A stretch of 64,000 nucleotides of DNA. Origin: Halegenticoccus soli. GTDB taxonomy: Archaea > Halobacteriota > Halobacteria > Halobacteriales > Haloferacaceae. Both the position numbers and the translations under genes were made by a program. How positions within the stretch are numbered: the stretch's first letter is position 1; every line of letters begins with the position of its first letter. Below the pieces are notes generated by a model. The model was not told the DNA's origin. It saw only the letters and a list, made by a program, of their open reading frames with translations, and made no database searches. The DNA is taken from positions 558,001-622,000 of the forward strand of contig NZ_PEND01000002.1 in assembly GCF_002844195.1 (NCBI RefSeq), given 5' to 3'. Shown piece by piece: positions 53,011 through 60,581 of this stretch.

Positions 53011-53456
53011 TTGTGATGATTCACACACGACGGGACGCAAATAACTCGAACGCCCCCGGACGTGGTCGAGGGGCCGCGACGAACGACTGTTTTCTCTACC
53101 GTCGGCAGCGGACGAGGCTCACGTTCCGCGGACTCGATCTCAGCGTCTGCGCCGGCGCGGGTTCCCCGGACTCGATATATCTACTTGTACTACCGGTGAG
53201 GATCCTTCGAGAGGCGTTCGTCCGATCCGACTGTGCTGACACTCGAAACTGACTCGATGTCGGTTATTTCCACATACTCGTTCGAATATTGGCCCGGTAT
53301 TGTAACATACAGGCAAGCAATTTTCCGCACGTTCGTTCGGTCGGGTCCGGAGTACGGAGGAAACTCTTCGGATTGTACAACTAATTATACGGGAAGCCCA
53401 CCGTACACTGTCGTCGCGCCGCAGCGGTGGCGAAGTCTGCGCCTTCGGACGTCGGT
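53011..53456. other. Intergenic upstream of liv operon, no gene
   Basis: About 450 bases; the part from 53240 to 53400 is AT-rich. A 79-codon plus-strand frame at 53013-53252 is basic and Cys-poor and has no features of a gene. Nothing else is recognised. Confidence 0.4.
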
Positions 53457-53837
53457 TCAGGGCGCGACTTCGGCGTCGAGTTCGAGCAGGAACTCCTCGC
53501 GGGCGAGTCCGGCGACCCCGACGATCGTGAGACACGGGTGCGGCTCCTCGGGGAACCGCTCCCGCCACGTTTCGAGGAACGGTTCCGTGTGCTCGGCGGG
53601 GTCGACGAGGTAGGCGGTCACCTTCGCCACGTCGGAGCGCTCGCGGCCGGCCTCCGACAGCACGGTTTCGAGGTTGTCGAACGCCCGTCGAGCCTGCGCG
53701 GCGAACCCGTCGGCGACGTCGAACTCGGCGTCCCAGCCGACCTGTCCCGAGAGGTAGAGCCGGTCGTCGACCTCGACCGCGTGGCTGTATCCGATACTCG
53801 TCGCGTCGATGACGCCCGGTGGAGCGAACGCGCGCAT
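53457..53837 (-). CDS. RidA/YjgF/UK114-family deaminase
   Basis: This 126-residue protein has the RidA fold: SHAVEVDDRLYLSGQVGWDAEFDV, FDNLETVLSEAGRERSDVAKVTAYLVD and the end PHPCLTIVGVAGLAREEFLLELDAEVA. The Arg found in many true imine deaminases (around P-x-R-x-x) is not evident in PHPCLTIVGVAGL, so it may belong to a non-archetypal branch. It is upstream of a small membrane protein and the NSS symporter but about 70 bases away and on the same strand. Confidence 0.85.
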   Translation of the reverse strand: MRAFAPPGVIDATSIGYSHAVEVDDRLYLSGQVGWDAEFDVADGFAAQARRAFDNLETVLSEAGRERSDVAKVTAYLVDPAEHTEPFLETWRERFPEEPHPCLTIVGVAGLAREEFLLELDAEVAP

Positions 53838-53907
53838 GCCGCGTGTTACCGTCCGCCGGAAGATAACTGTAGGCCGTCGATGCGCGGCCGGGGTTCCGGT
53901 CCGGCGA

Positions 53908-54234
53908 CTACGCCTCCTCCACCTTTTCGAGCGCCTCGACGTCGCGCCTCTCCCAGCCGTAGAACGGCTCGTCGATCCGCTTCAGGATCTCGACGCACTC
54001 GTTGTGTCGTCGCCGAGTCTCCTCGGCGAGCGGGTCGTCCGGGTTCGCCCGGATCCACTCGCGGAGCTCGGCGAGCGCCTGCGGCGAGTAGGTGTCGATC
54101 TCCCCCTGCTTTTCGAGGAGTTCGAGCTTCCGGTCCTCGTCGCGCAGCGACCGGTACAGCGCCCACGTCGCCGTCCCCCAGAGGACGGCGACCGAACCGA
54201 GCAGCGAGATCCACCCGCCGACGGACAGCGCCAC
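53908..54234 (-). CDS. Small membrane subunit paired with NSS symporter
   Basis: This 108-residue protein has one N-terminal membrane helix (SVGGWISLLGSVAVLWGTATWALYRSL) and a charged helical tail. It starts with GTG two bases after the symporter stop. A small one-helix protein next to an NSS transporter recalls MetS of the corynebacterial MetP-MetS methionine system, but the soluble tail here is longer. The sequence itself gives no catalytic motif, so its role is inferred only from position. Confidence 0.7.
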   Translation of the reverse strand: MALSVGGWISLLGSVAVLWGTATWALYRSLRDEDRKLELLEKQGEIDTYSPQALAELREWIRANPDDPLAEETRRRHNECVEILKRIDEPFYGWERRDVEALEKVEEA

Positions 54235-54236
54235 GA

Positions 54237-55694
54237 TCAGTCACCCCCTCCGACGGCGTCGGTCGACTCGCCCCGGCCCCTGATCGCTCCCATGGCGGCG
54301 ACGGCCGCCACGACGAGCCCCGCCATGAGCGCGACGCCGCCGGCGGTCTCCGCGAACGAGGAGCCGACGTTCGTCGCCACGTAGTACAGGACGATGAACG
54401 CCATGATCGCCGGGATGGCGTACGCGATCACCGGATCCCACCACGAGCCCACGTGGATGTCCGCGTTCTGATTCAGCGCGACGACGCGAATGCGCTCGGC
54501 GCCGATCTTCCACCCGACGGTGAGTACGATGAGCATCGTCGCCAGCGGGAGCCCGAAACTCCCGAACATGAAGTCCATCGTGCCGAGGAACGACGAGGAG
54601 TACGCGCTCGGAACGCCGAGCGACCAGATGATCCCCGAGACCGCCAGGACGGCTCCCGTCCGGCCCAGGCGGGTTTCTTCCTCCACGGTCGTGACGGCGA
54701 CCTCGGTGATCGCCAGGCCCGAGGAGACGGTCGCGAAGAAGAAGCCCACGAAGAAGGCGATCGCCCAGAGCGGGCCGGCGGGCATCTGCGGGAAGACGTT
54801 CGGGAGCGTGACGAACGTGAGCTGCGAGCCTTCGGTCGGTTCGAGTCCGAAGGCGAACACCAGGGGGAACACCGCGAATATCGCCAGGAGGCCGACGCTC
54901 GTGTTTCCGACCGCGGTGAAGACGCCGCCGCCGAGCGGGACGTCGTCGTGCTTCGAGAGGTAGCTCCCGAAGGTGAGCGCGATCCCCCAGCCGAGACCGG
55001 TGGAAAAGAGCGCCTGCCCGAGCGCGGTGATCCACGTCTGTCCGCGCGTCAGGTACGTCCAGTCGGGGGTGAACGCGAAGGCCAACCCGGCCATCGCGCC
55101 GTCGAGAGTCAGCCCCGCGGCGGCGACGGCGACGAGCGCGAGGACCAAGAGCGGAACCATCCACTTGACGACGCGCTCGATGCCGTCTCGGACGCCGAAG
55201 ACGAGGACGCCGGCGATCAGGGCCACCGCGAGCGTGTGGGTTCCGACGGTGAGCGTCGTCGACCCGGAGAAGGCCTCCCAGAACGCTTGCGGAGCGAATC
55301 CGGCCCCCGAGAAGGTGAACAGCAGCGAGTGAACCGCGTAGTAGAGCGTCCAGCCGATGACCGGCGCGTAGTACGACATGAGCGCCACGTTCACGAGCAC
55401 GACGACGAGGCCCAGCCCCTCCGCCCGGCCTCGGCCGAACGCCGACCGAAACGAGCCGATGACCCCCCGGCCCGTGTAGCGACCGAACACCGTCTCGGCC
55501 ATCAGTCCGGGAACGGCGATCAAAAACAGGAGGATAATGTACGCCAGGAGGAACGCCCCGCCGCCGTTCTCTCCGGTGATGTACGGGAGTCGCCAGATGT
55601 TCCCGGCGCCGACCATCGCGCCGAGCATGGCCATCAGGAAGCCGAACCGGCTCCCCCACTGTTCGCGTACCGTGCGCGCGTCTGGTTCTGACAT
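54237..55694 (-). CDS. Sodium-dependent NSS/SNF-family transporter
   Basis: This 485-residue symporter has the NSS start EQWGSRFGFLMAMLGAMVGAGNIWRLPYITGENGGGAFLLAYI with the unwound first helix that binds Na+ and substrate. About 11-12 membrane helices follow, including ITALGQALFSTGLGWGIALTFGSY and FFVGFFFATVSSGLAITEVAVTTVEE. These transporters import amino acids or similar compounds with Na+. The ATG at 55694 is favoured by a GATATAAG element 31-38 bases upstream. It is followed directly by the small subunit. Confidence 0.92.
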   Translation of the reverse strand: MSEPDARTVREQWGSRFGFLMAMLGAMVGAGNIWRLPYITGENGGGAFLLAYIILLFLIAVPGLMAETVFGRYTGRGVIGSFRSAFGRGRAEGLGLVVVLVNVALMSYYAPVIGWTLYYAVHSLLFTFSGAGFAPQAFWEAFSGSTTLTVGTHTLAVALIAGVLVFGVRDGIERVVKWMVPLLVLALVAVAAAGLTLDGAMAGLAFAFTPDWTYLTRGQTWITALGQALFSTGLGWGIALTFGSYLSKHDDVPLGGGVFTAVGNTSVGLLAIFAVFPLVFAFGLEPTEGSQLTFVTLPNVFPQMPAGPLWAIAFFVGFFFATVSSGLAITEVAVTTVEEETRLGRTGAVLAVSGIIWSLGVPSAYSSSFLGTMDFMFGSFGLPLATMLIVLTVGWKIGAERIRVVALNQNADIHVGSWWDPVIAYAIPAIMAFIVLYYVATNVGSSFAETAGGVALMAGLVVAAVAAMGAIRGRGESTDAVGGGD

Positions 55695-55724
55695 GGGAAT
55701 ACGTGGCAACTTTCGCCGACTTCA

Positions 55725-55732
55725 CTTATATC
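55725..55732 (-). promoter_or_regulatory. TATA promoter of NSS transporter
   Basis: GATATAAG on the minus strand is 31-38 bases before the ATG at 55694, which predicts a short leader of about six bases. Confidence 0.55.
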
Positions 55733-55776
55733 GGTTGCCCCGCGTGAACGTACGTTCGTCACGACCGCACTCGCCG

Positions 55777-56301
55777 TCAGTCCCCGACCGCCCGGAACAC
55801 GAACGTCAGCACCGACCGCCGTCGCTCGGTCGTCACGCGCACGTCGAACCCGACCGCGAGCACGTGCGTCTCGCCGGCTCGTTCCTGGACGACGACGCCG
55901 CCCGAAGACCGACACTGGCCGAACTGTCGGTTCGGCCCGCGGGGGCAGTCGGCGGCCGCCCACCGATCCGCCGCCGTCGCGTTCCGCTCGATCTCGTAGA
56001 TCACGTTCCGCTCGACCCGCGCGCCCTCGATCTCCCGAACGGAGGCGTCGAGGGTGCGGTTCAGCGCGTACACGGCGCGGTTTCGCTCGTCCCAGTCGTA
56101 CTCCCCGACGACGGCGGCCGACGCGTTGTGGACCGCCCGCGAGAGCGCGCGTTCTGCGTTCGCCTCCGGCGTCCGGCGTTCGGCGCCCGCCTCGACGTCG
56201 GCGTGGTACCCGAGCTGGACGTACGCGACGACCATCGGCACGAGAGCGACGGCGACGACCGCCGCCGCCGCGAGCACGAGCTGCCCCCGCCTCCGGCTCA
56301 C
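55777..56301 (-). CDS. Pilin-like protein 5 (haloarchaeal DUF7261-like)
   Basis: This 174-residue protein has a single N-terminal membrane helix just after a basic start (SRRRGQLVLAAAAVVAVALVPMVVAYVQLGYHADV) and a soluble extracellular domain with two Cys (ADCPRGPNRQFGQC). The GTG at 56301 overlaps the stop of the previous gene as GTGA, and the RGQLVLAAAA start fits the group. It is the last gene of the pilus-like operon. From memory it resembles a family listed as DUF7261; the function is unknown. Confidence 0.75.
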   Translation of the reverse strand: MSRRRGQLVLAAAAVVAVALVPMVVAYVQLGYHADVEAGAERRTPEANAERALSRAVHNASAAVVGEYDWDERNRAVYALNRTLDASVREIEGARVERNVIYEIERNATAADRWAAADCPRGPNRQFGQCRSSGGVVVQERAGETHVLAVGFDVRVTTERRRSVLTFVFRAVGD

Positions 56302-56708
56302 GCGTACCACACCCAGATCGTCACGTCGCCGTGGAGCGTCGTCACCGTCGCGTGGCCGACCGGAACGCCGGTCGGCCGCCGGTACCCGACCGCCCCGTGC
56401 GGCGTCCGAACCCGGAACATCAGGTTGTCCGGGAGGATCCTGTCGACGCGCCGGTCGAGCGCGTCGCGCTCCCGTTCGAAGCTCGCCTCGGAGCGGCTGA
56501 CCTCGGCGAGTCGGGTCGCGCCGCCGTGTCTTGGCGGCTCCTGGGCGAGCACGGTCGCCGCGTCGGCCGCGTAGGAGTCGAGTTGGGCCTCCCGCGCGCC
56601 GGCGTCCGGGAGCCCGAGAGCGAAGCCCGCGGCGACCGCCAGCACGAACACGACGCCGACGCCGGCTTCGACGGCCGAGAGGGAGAGCTGCCCCCGTCGG
56701 CTACGCAT
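56298..56708 (-). CDS. Pilin-like protein 4 (small)
   Basis: This 136-residue protein begins MRSRRGQLSLSAVEAGVGVVFVLAVAAGFALGL: basic end, RRGQLS and a hydrophobic helix, like the other members of this operon. The exported part is a compact domain ending VTTLHGDVTIWVWYA. It overlaps its neighbours by eight bases at the start and four at the end. It has no recognisable enzymatic motif and is likely a minor pilin or pseudopilin. Confidence 0.72.
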   Translation of the reverse strand: MRSRRGQLSLSAVEAGVGVVFVLAVAAGFALGLPDAGAREAQLDSYAADAATVLAQEPPRHGGATRLAEVSRSEASFERERDALDRRVDRILPDNLMFRVRTPHGAVGYRRPTGVPVGHATVTTLHGDVTIWVWYA

Positions 56709-57420
56709 CGACAGTCACCTCCAGCACCGCCTTCGTCGTCTCTTCCGGGAAGTACGTCACCTCGACGACGCCGGTCGCGGTTCGGTTCGTTTCGAACGCG
56801 AGCGTCGTCGTCTCGTACCGGGACGTGCGGACCGTCGCACTCCCGCGGAGCCCGCTCGCGTCCGGGCGGTGGAGGACGACGCGGTCGTTCGCACGAACCG
56901 TCCGGACGGTCGTGTCCGGCCCCGGTCGGAGGTCGAGCTCGACCGCCTCCGTCCGCCGGGGGAGCGTCACCGAATCGGACTCCGCCAGATCGACCGTTCG
57001 CTCAGCCGCCGATCGATCCGCCACGAGGACGGCGCGTCGGACGGTAATCCCGCCGACCGGGTCGCCGCGTTCGACGAGCGTGACGCCGCCGAGCCGAATC
57101 CTGACGGCGGCGTTCCGGACCGCCGGCGCGAGGCGGTCGACGCGGTCCGCGGTCAGCGCGTCGGCGTCCGTCCGGTTCAGCACGTTCGGCCGCTCCGTGA
57201 TCGGCGCATCGGCGGCGACGAGGCGGTCCGCGACCGCGTTCGCCGCCCGCCGCTCCTGCGGGTTCCGGTCGGCGCTCAGGAGCGCCCCTTCGGCGAGCGT
57301 GACGCTCACGCCGGTCACGGTCGTCACGAGCACCAGCGCGACCGCGAGCGCCGGCAGATTGGCCTGGGCTCGCGACCGGCGGGACGCGCGGATCGCGCGC
57401 CACCCGCGCCCGCGAGTCAT
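56701..57420 (-). CDS. Pilin-like protein 3
   Basis: This 239-residue protein starts MTRGRGWRAIRASRRSRAQANLPALAVALVLVTTVTGVSVTLAEGAL, with a membrane helix after SRAQAN, the same start as protein 1 (RAQAN). The exported part is rich in beta strands and Arg-Thr pairs. I chose the ATG at 57420, which overlaps the stop of the preceding gene as ATGA. No family function is known to me. Confidence 0.72.
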   Translation of the reverse strand: MTRGRGWRAIRASRRSRAQANLPALAVALVLVTTVTGVSVTLAEGALLSADRNPQERRAANAVADRLVAADAPITERPNVLNRTDADALTADRVDRLAPAVRNAAVRIRLGGVTLVERGDPVGGITVRRAVLVADRSAAERTVDLAESDSVTLPRRTEAVELDLRPGPDTTVRTVRANDRVVLHRPDASGLRGSATVRTSRYETTTLAFETNRTATGVVEVTYFPEETTKAVLEVTVDA

Positions 57421-57908
57421 CCGTCCGCCTCCAGTTCGACGGTCAGCCCGTTCGGAACGCTCCGGACCGCGACCGTCGCGTTCTCGCGGCTCGACCACTC
57501 GCCCGAGACGGATACCACGGACGAGGGGAGGACCAGGCGCGTTCGCCCGCCGACCGCGGTGCTCGGGTGGTCGAGCGCGACCGCCGTGTCGTTCGCGCGG
57601 ATCCGGTACGCCTCGCCCCGGATCGTCCGCGGCAGGTCGACTTCGACCTCGCTTTCGACGCGCGTCGCGTTCGGCGGAACCGCTCCCTCGATCCGCTCGG
57701 CCGCCGCGACGAGCGTCCTGTCGCCGATCTCGGCCCCGGCCGCGTCGCGGTACTCGGGGACGAGACCCCCGTACAGCGTCGCCGTCATCAGTCCGATGAA
57801 CAGGACCACGAGGCTCGCTTCGAGAGCCTTGCCGACGACCGGCGTCACCGCGCGCTCGTCGGCCGTCGCTCGCCCGGGCCCGGACGGCGGTTCGTCCGCG
57901 TCAGCCAC
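57417..57908 (-). CDS. Pilin-like protein 2
   Basis: This 163-residue protein starts with GTG (57908) and has RAVTPVVGKALEASLVVLFIGLMTATLYGGLVPEYRDAAG, a segment strongly like the type IV pilin-like (VSPVVGVILMVAITV) N-terminus of archaeal pilins, in which AVTPVVG follows a basic/charged stretch. The exported part has alternating strands (VESEVEVDLPRTIRGEAYRIRAND). It overlaps both neighbours by a few bases. Confidence 0.75.
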   Translation of the reverse strand: MADADEPPSGPGRATADERAVTPVVGKALEASLVVLFIGLMTATLYGGLVPEYRDAAGAEIGDRTLVAAAERIEGAVPPNATRVESEVEVDLPRTIRGEAYRIRANDTAVALDHPSTAVGGRTRLVLPSSVVSVSGEWSSRENATVAVRSVPNGLTVELEADG

Positions 57909-58668
57909 GGCGCACCTCCACGCGCATGTCGTGTTCGACGACGTACGCGGTCCGGTTCCCGGGGTACGCGGCGACGACGCTGGCGACGCCGTCGCCGTCG
58001 AAGTCGCGCCGGTCGACCGTCGCGTTGTGTCGGGCGAAGTACGCCTCCCACGGTTCCGGCGTCTCCGTCTCCACGGCGACGCGGTACGCGCCGTCGCCGA
58101 CCGCCCGGCGGTCGTGCGTGACGTTCGTCCTGAGAACGACGCTCGTCGGGGCGCTGCCGCCGACCGCGTCGGATCCGGAGGCGTTGAGCCGCGCGACGCC
58201 GACGAGCAGCGTCCCCCGCGAGGCGGCGATCGGCGGATCGGCGTACATTCGCGCGGCCGACCCCGTCCCGCGAACGATCGCGCCCCCGACGAACGCGACG
58301 CGGTTGCGGTCGGAGGTGAAGACCAGGCCGCCGACCCGTTCCGTCGCGACCACCTCCGACCCGTCGAGGACGCGGACCGTCCGCTCGACGGTTCTGAGGC
58401 GACCGCCGGTGAACGAAATCCGTCCCCGTCCGGGGCCCGTCGCCGCGACCGGTTCCAGCGCGGCGTCCATGTCCGCCGCGACTCGGTCCGCGTTCGCCGC
58501 CGCGGCGTTGCTTTCGAGGACGGTTCCGATGCTGGCGGTCAGCGCGCCGAGGCTGAGCACCGTCACTCCGAGGAGGATCGCGACGCCCACGACGTTCGCC
58601 TGCGCCCGGCCGCGGTCGGCGGTTCGGCCCCGTCGTCCTTCGCCGGAGTGACGATTCCTCCGGGTCAT
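57901..58668 (-). CDS. Pilin-like protein 1 (haloarchaeal DUF7289-like)
   Basis: This 255-residue protein has a basic start, then GRAQANVVGVAILLGVTVLSLGALTASIGTVLESNAAAANADRVAADM, a pilin-like helix, and a large exported domain (ERTVRVLDGSEVVATERVGGLVF, VVLRTNVTHDRR, FDGDGVASVVAAYPGNRTAYVVEHDMRV). I chose the ATG at 58668, overlapping the stop of the TadC-like gene as ATGA. It would be the main or first subunit after the export machinery. Confidence 0.75.
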   Translation of the reverse strand: MTRRNRHSGEGRRGRTADRGRAQANVVGVAILLGVTVLSLGALTASIGTVLESNAAAANADRVAADMDAALEPVAATGPGRGRISFTGGRLRTVERTVRVLDGSEVVATERVGGLVFTSDRNRVAFVGGAIVRGTGSAARMYADPPIAASRGTLLVGVARLNASGSDAVGGSAPTSVVLRTNVTHDRRAVGDGAYRVAVETETPEPWEAYFARHNATVDRRDFDGDGVASVVAAYPGNRTAYVVEHDMRVEVRRG

Positions 58669-60581
58669 ATCATCCTCGCCCCCGCGAAGACGACGTAGCA
58701 GATTCCGACCAGCGCGCCCGAGTGCAGCAGCGCCTCGTACCGCCCCCTGCTCGCCGACCCGGCGAACCAGCCCGACGCGAGCATCGTCGACTGCGTGACG
58801 ACGTAGAACCGGAACCGGTCGCGCGCGGGGCGAACCGCGTCGGGATCGAGCGCGAACCCGGACGTCCCGGAGAGCGCCGACAGCTGCGCGAACCCGTCGA
58901 GCACGTAGCTGTTGATCGCGACGGCGATGCCGATGACCAACAGCGCGGTCGTCCAGCCGACGGCGACGTAGACGAGCATGCCCGACCGAAGCGCCCGCTT
59001 CTCGTGGTAGAGCCGGCCGATCTCGGTCTGGAGCGTCTCGAACACCGCCTCCGCGTCGCTCCCCGCGTCGAGCGCGCCGGTGACGAGTCCGATGGTCTGT
59101 TCGGCCAGCGGCGTCCCGACCCGCTCGACGAAGCGGTCGAGCGCGGCGGATCGGAGGTCCGTCCCGTCGCGCCCCGGCTCTCTCGTGGTCAGGTTCAGGT
59201 TGAACGCGAGGTCCGCCACGTCGGGATCGAGCGCGCCGAGGTCGACGTCGCGGGCGACGAGTTCGACGGCCTCGGGGAACGGTCTCCCGAGTGACACGTG
59301 CCCCGACACCGCGTGGACGAAGTCCTTTATCTCCCGGTCCTTGGCGTCGTCCAGCCGCGCCCTGCGCACCGCGACGACGCCGACGGGGAGCGCGTAGGCT
59401 GCGTACGCGAGCAGCGCGACGTTCACGGGCTCGTAGCCGGCCGCGAACAGTCCGCCGGCCGCGAGGAGCGCGGGCCCGACCAGCGCGACCGCGGCGCTGG
59501 CCGGATTCCGCGTCGCAGTCGCCAGCATGCGGAGCGGTTCGGACGGGCGGCGGTAGACGACCGTCTGATCGGCCGGCCTGAGATCGCCGATGAGGACGCT
59601 CGCGCACGCGCCGACGAGGAGGATGAACGCCGCGCTGCCGTAGACGATAGCCGTCCGGACGGTCACCGTCCCGAGGGGCGTCCTCACCGGCTCGGAGAGC
59701 CCCGGCGCGAGGACGCTCATCACGGTCAGGACGATGACGAAGAGCGACGGCATCACGAGCAGGACGATGAACAGCTCCGCGAGGAGTTCGAGGAAGCCCT
59801 CCGCGCGCTGGCGGGCGCGAGCCTGGCGGTGACCGAGCATCCGGCTCTCCAGTCGGAGGTAGTTTCGGAGCGCGTCGGAACCCTGGTTCGCGTGTTCTCT
59901 GAACTTCAGGAGAAACGGGGCGAGCAGGTCCCGAGAGGGGGTGTCGCGGGCGACGCGCCGGAGCCCCTCCCCGACGCTCCCCGTGAGCGCGGCGGTGTTC
60001 AGCGCCTTCCGAACCGACACGGCCGTCTCGCCGTACGCGCCGCTGTCCGCGACCTTGCGGAGCATCGACCGCTGACCGTCGCTCCCGGACGACAGCGCGT
60101 GAAGGTACCTGACCGCGCCGGGGAGCGTCCGCTCGATGTCGGCCTTCCTGGCGGCGGTAACCCACCGCAGGTAGAGCCCGCCGAGCCGAACGACGCAGTA
60201 CTTTCCCGCGCACGCGACTGTCACCGCCACCAGGAGGGCGGCGTACGCCCGCGGCATCGCCGGCACGCCGACCCGGTCGATCACCGGGACGCCGGCTTCG
60301 AGGAACGCCGCGATCGCGGCGAGCGTCTCCGCGGGCACCGCGACCGCGAGGCCGAAGGTCGGACCGAGAAGCGCGAGGAACGCGACCCACGAGAGGCCGT
60401 ACACGCGGGCGAGATACACGTCGAAGCTCGTCCGGAGGTCGGTCCCGCGGTACTGACGGCGGTCGATCGCGTGCCGCTCCGCGTCGGCGTGGCGCGCGAA
60501 AAGCGCGTACAGCGCTCGGTCCGGCACGGAGAGCGAGCGCTCGCCGAACGTTCGCGTCCGTTCGACCCCGCCGGCGCTCAT
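58665..60581 (-). CDS. TadC/ArlJ-like secretion membrane protein
   Basis: This 638-residue membrane platform protein has two T2SSF-type halves. Typical pieces are ERTLPGAVRYLHALSSGSDGQRSMLRKVADSGAYGETAVSVRKAL, RDLLAPFLLKFREHANQGSDALRNYLRLESRM and, in the second half, KDREIKDFVHAVSGHVSLGRPFPEAVELVARD. About eight to nine hydrophobic segments are visible. It works with the ATPase just upstream to assemble pili or pseudopili. I chose the ATG at 60581; it overlaps the ATPase stop (60578) as ATGA. Confidence 0.9.
   Translation of the reverse strand: MSAGGVERTRTFGERSLSVPDRALYALFARHADAERHAIDRRQYRGTDLRTSFDVYLARVYGLSWVAFLALLGPTFGLAVAVPAETLAAIAAFLEAGVPVIDRVGVPAMPRAYAALLVAVTVACAGKYCVVRLGGLYLRWVTAARKADIERTLPGAVRYLHALSSGSDGQRSMLRKVADSGAYGETAVSVRKALNTAALTGSVGEGLRRVARDTPSRDLLAPFLLKFREHANQGSDALRNYLRLESRMLGHRQARARQRAEGFLELLAELFIVLLVMPSLFVIVLTVMSVLAPGLSEPVRTPLGTVTVRTAIVYGSAAFILLVGACASVLIGDLRPADQTVVYRRPSEPLRMLATATRNPASAAVALVGPALLAAGGLFAAGYEPVNVALLAYAAYALPVGVVAVRRARLDDAKDREIKDFVHAVSGHVSLGRPFPEAVELVARDVDLGALDPDVADLAFNLNLTTREPGRDGTDLRSAALDRFVERVGTPLAEQTIGLVTGALDAGSDAEAVFETLQTEIGRLYHEKRALRSGMLVYVAVGWTTALLVIGIAVAINSYVLDGFAQLSALSGTSGFALDPDAVRPARDRFRFYVVTQSTMLASGWFAGSASRGRYEALLHSGALVGICYVVFAGARMI

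Noticed and set aside
53013-53252. 79-codon plus-strand frame upstream of the liv operon
   Set aside because: Composition unlike local proteins and no promoter or family support.
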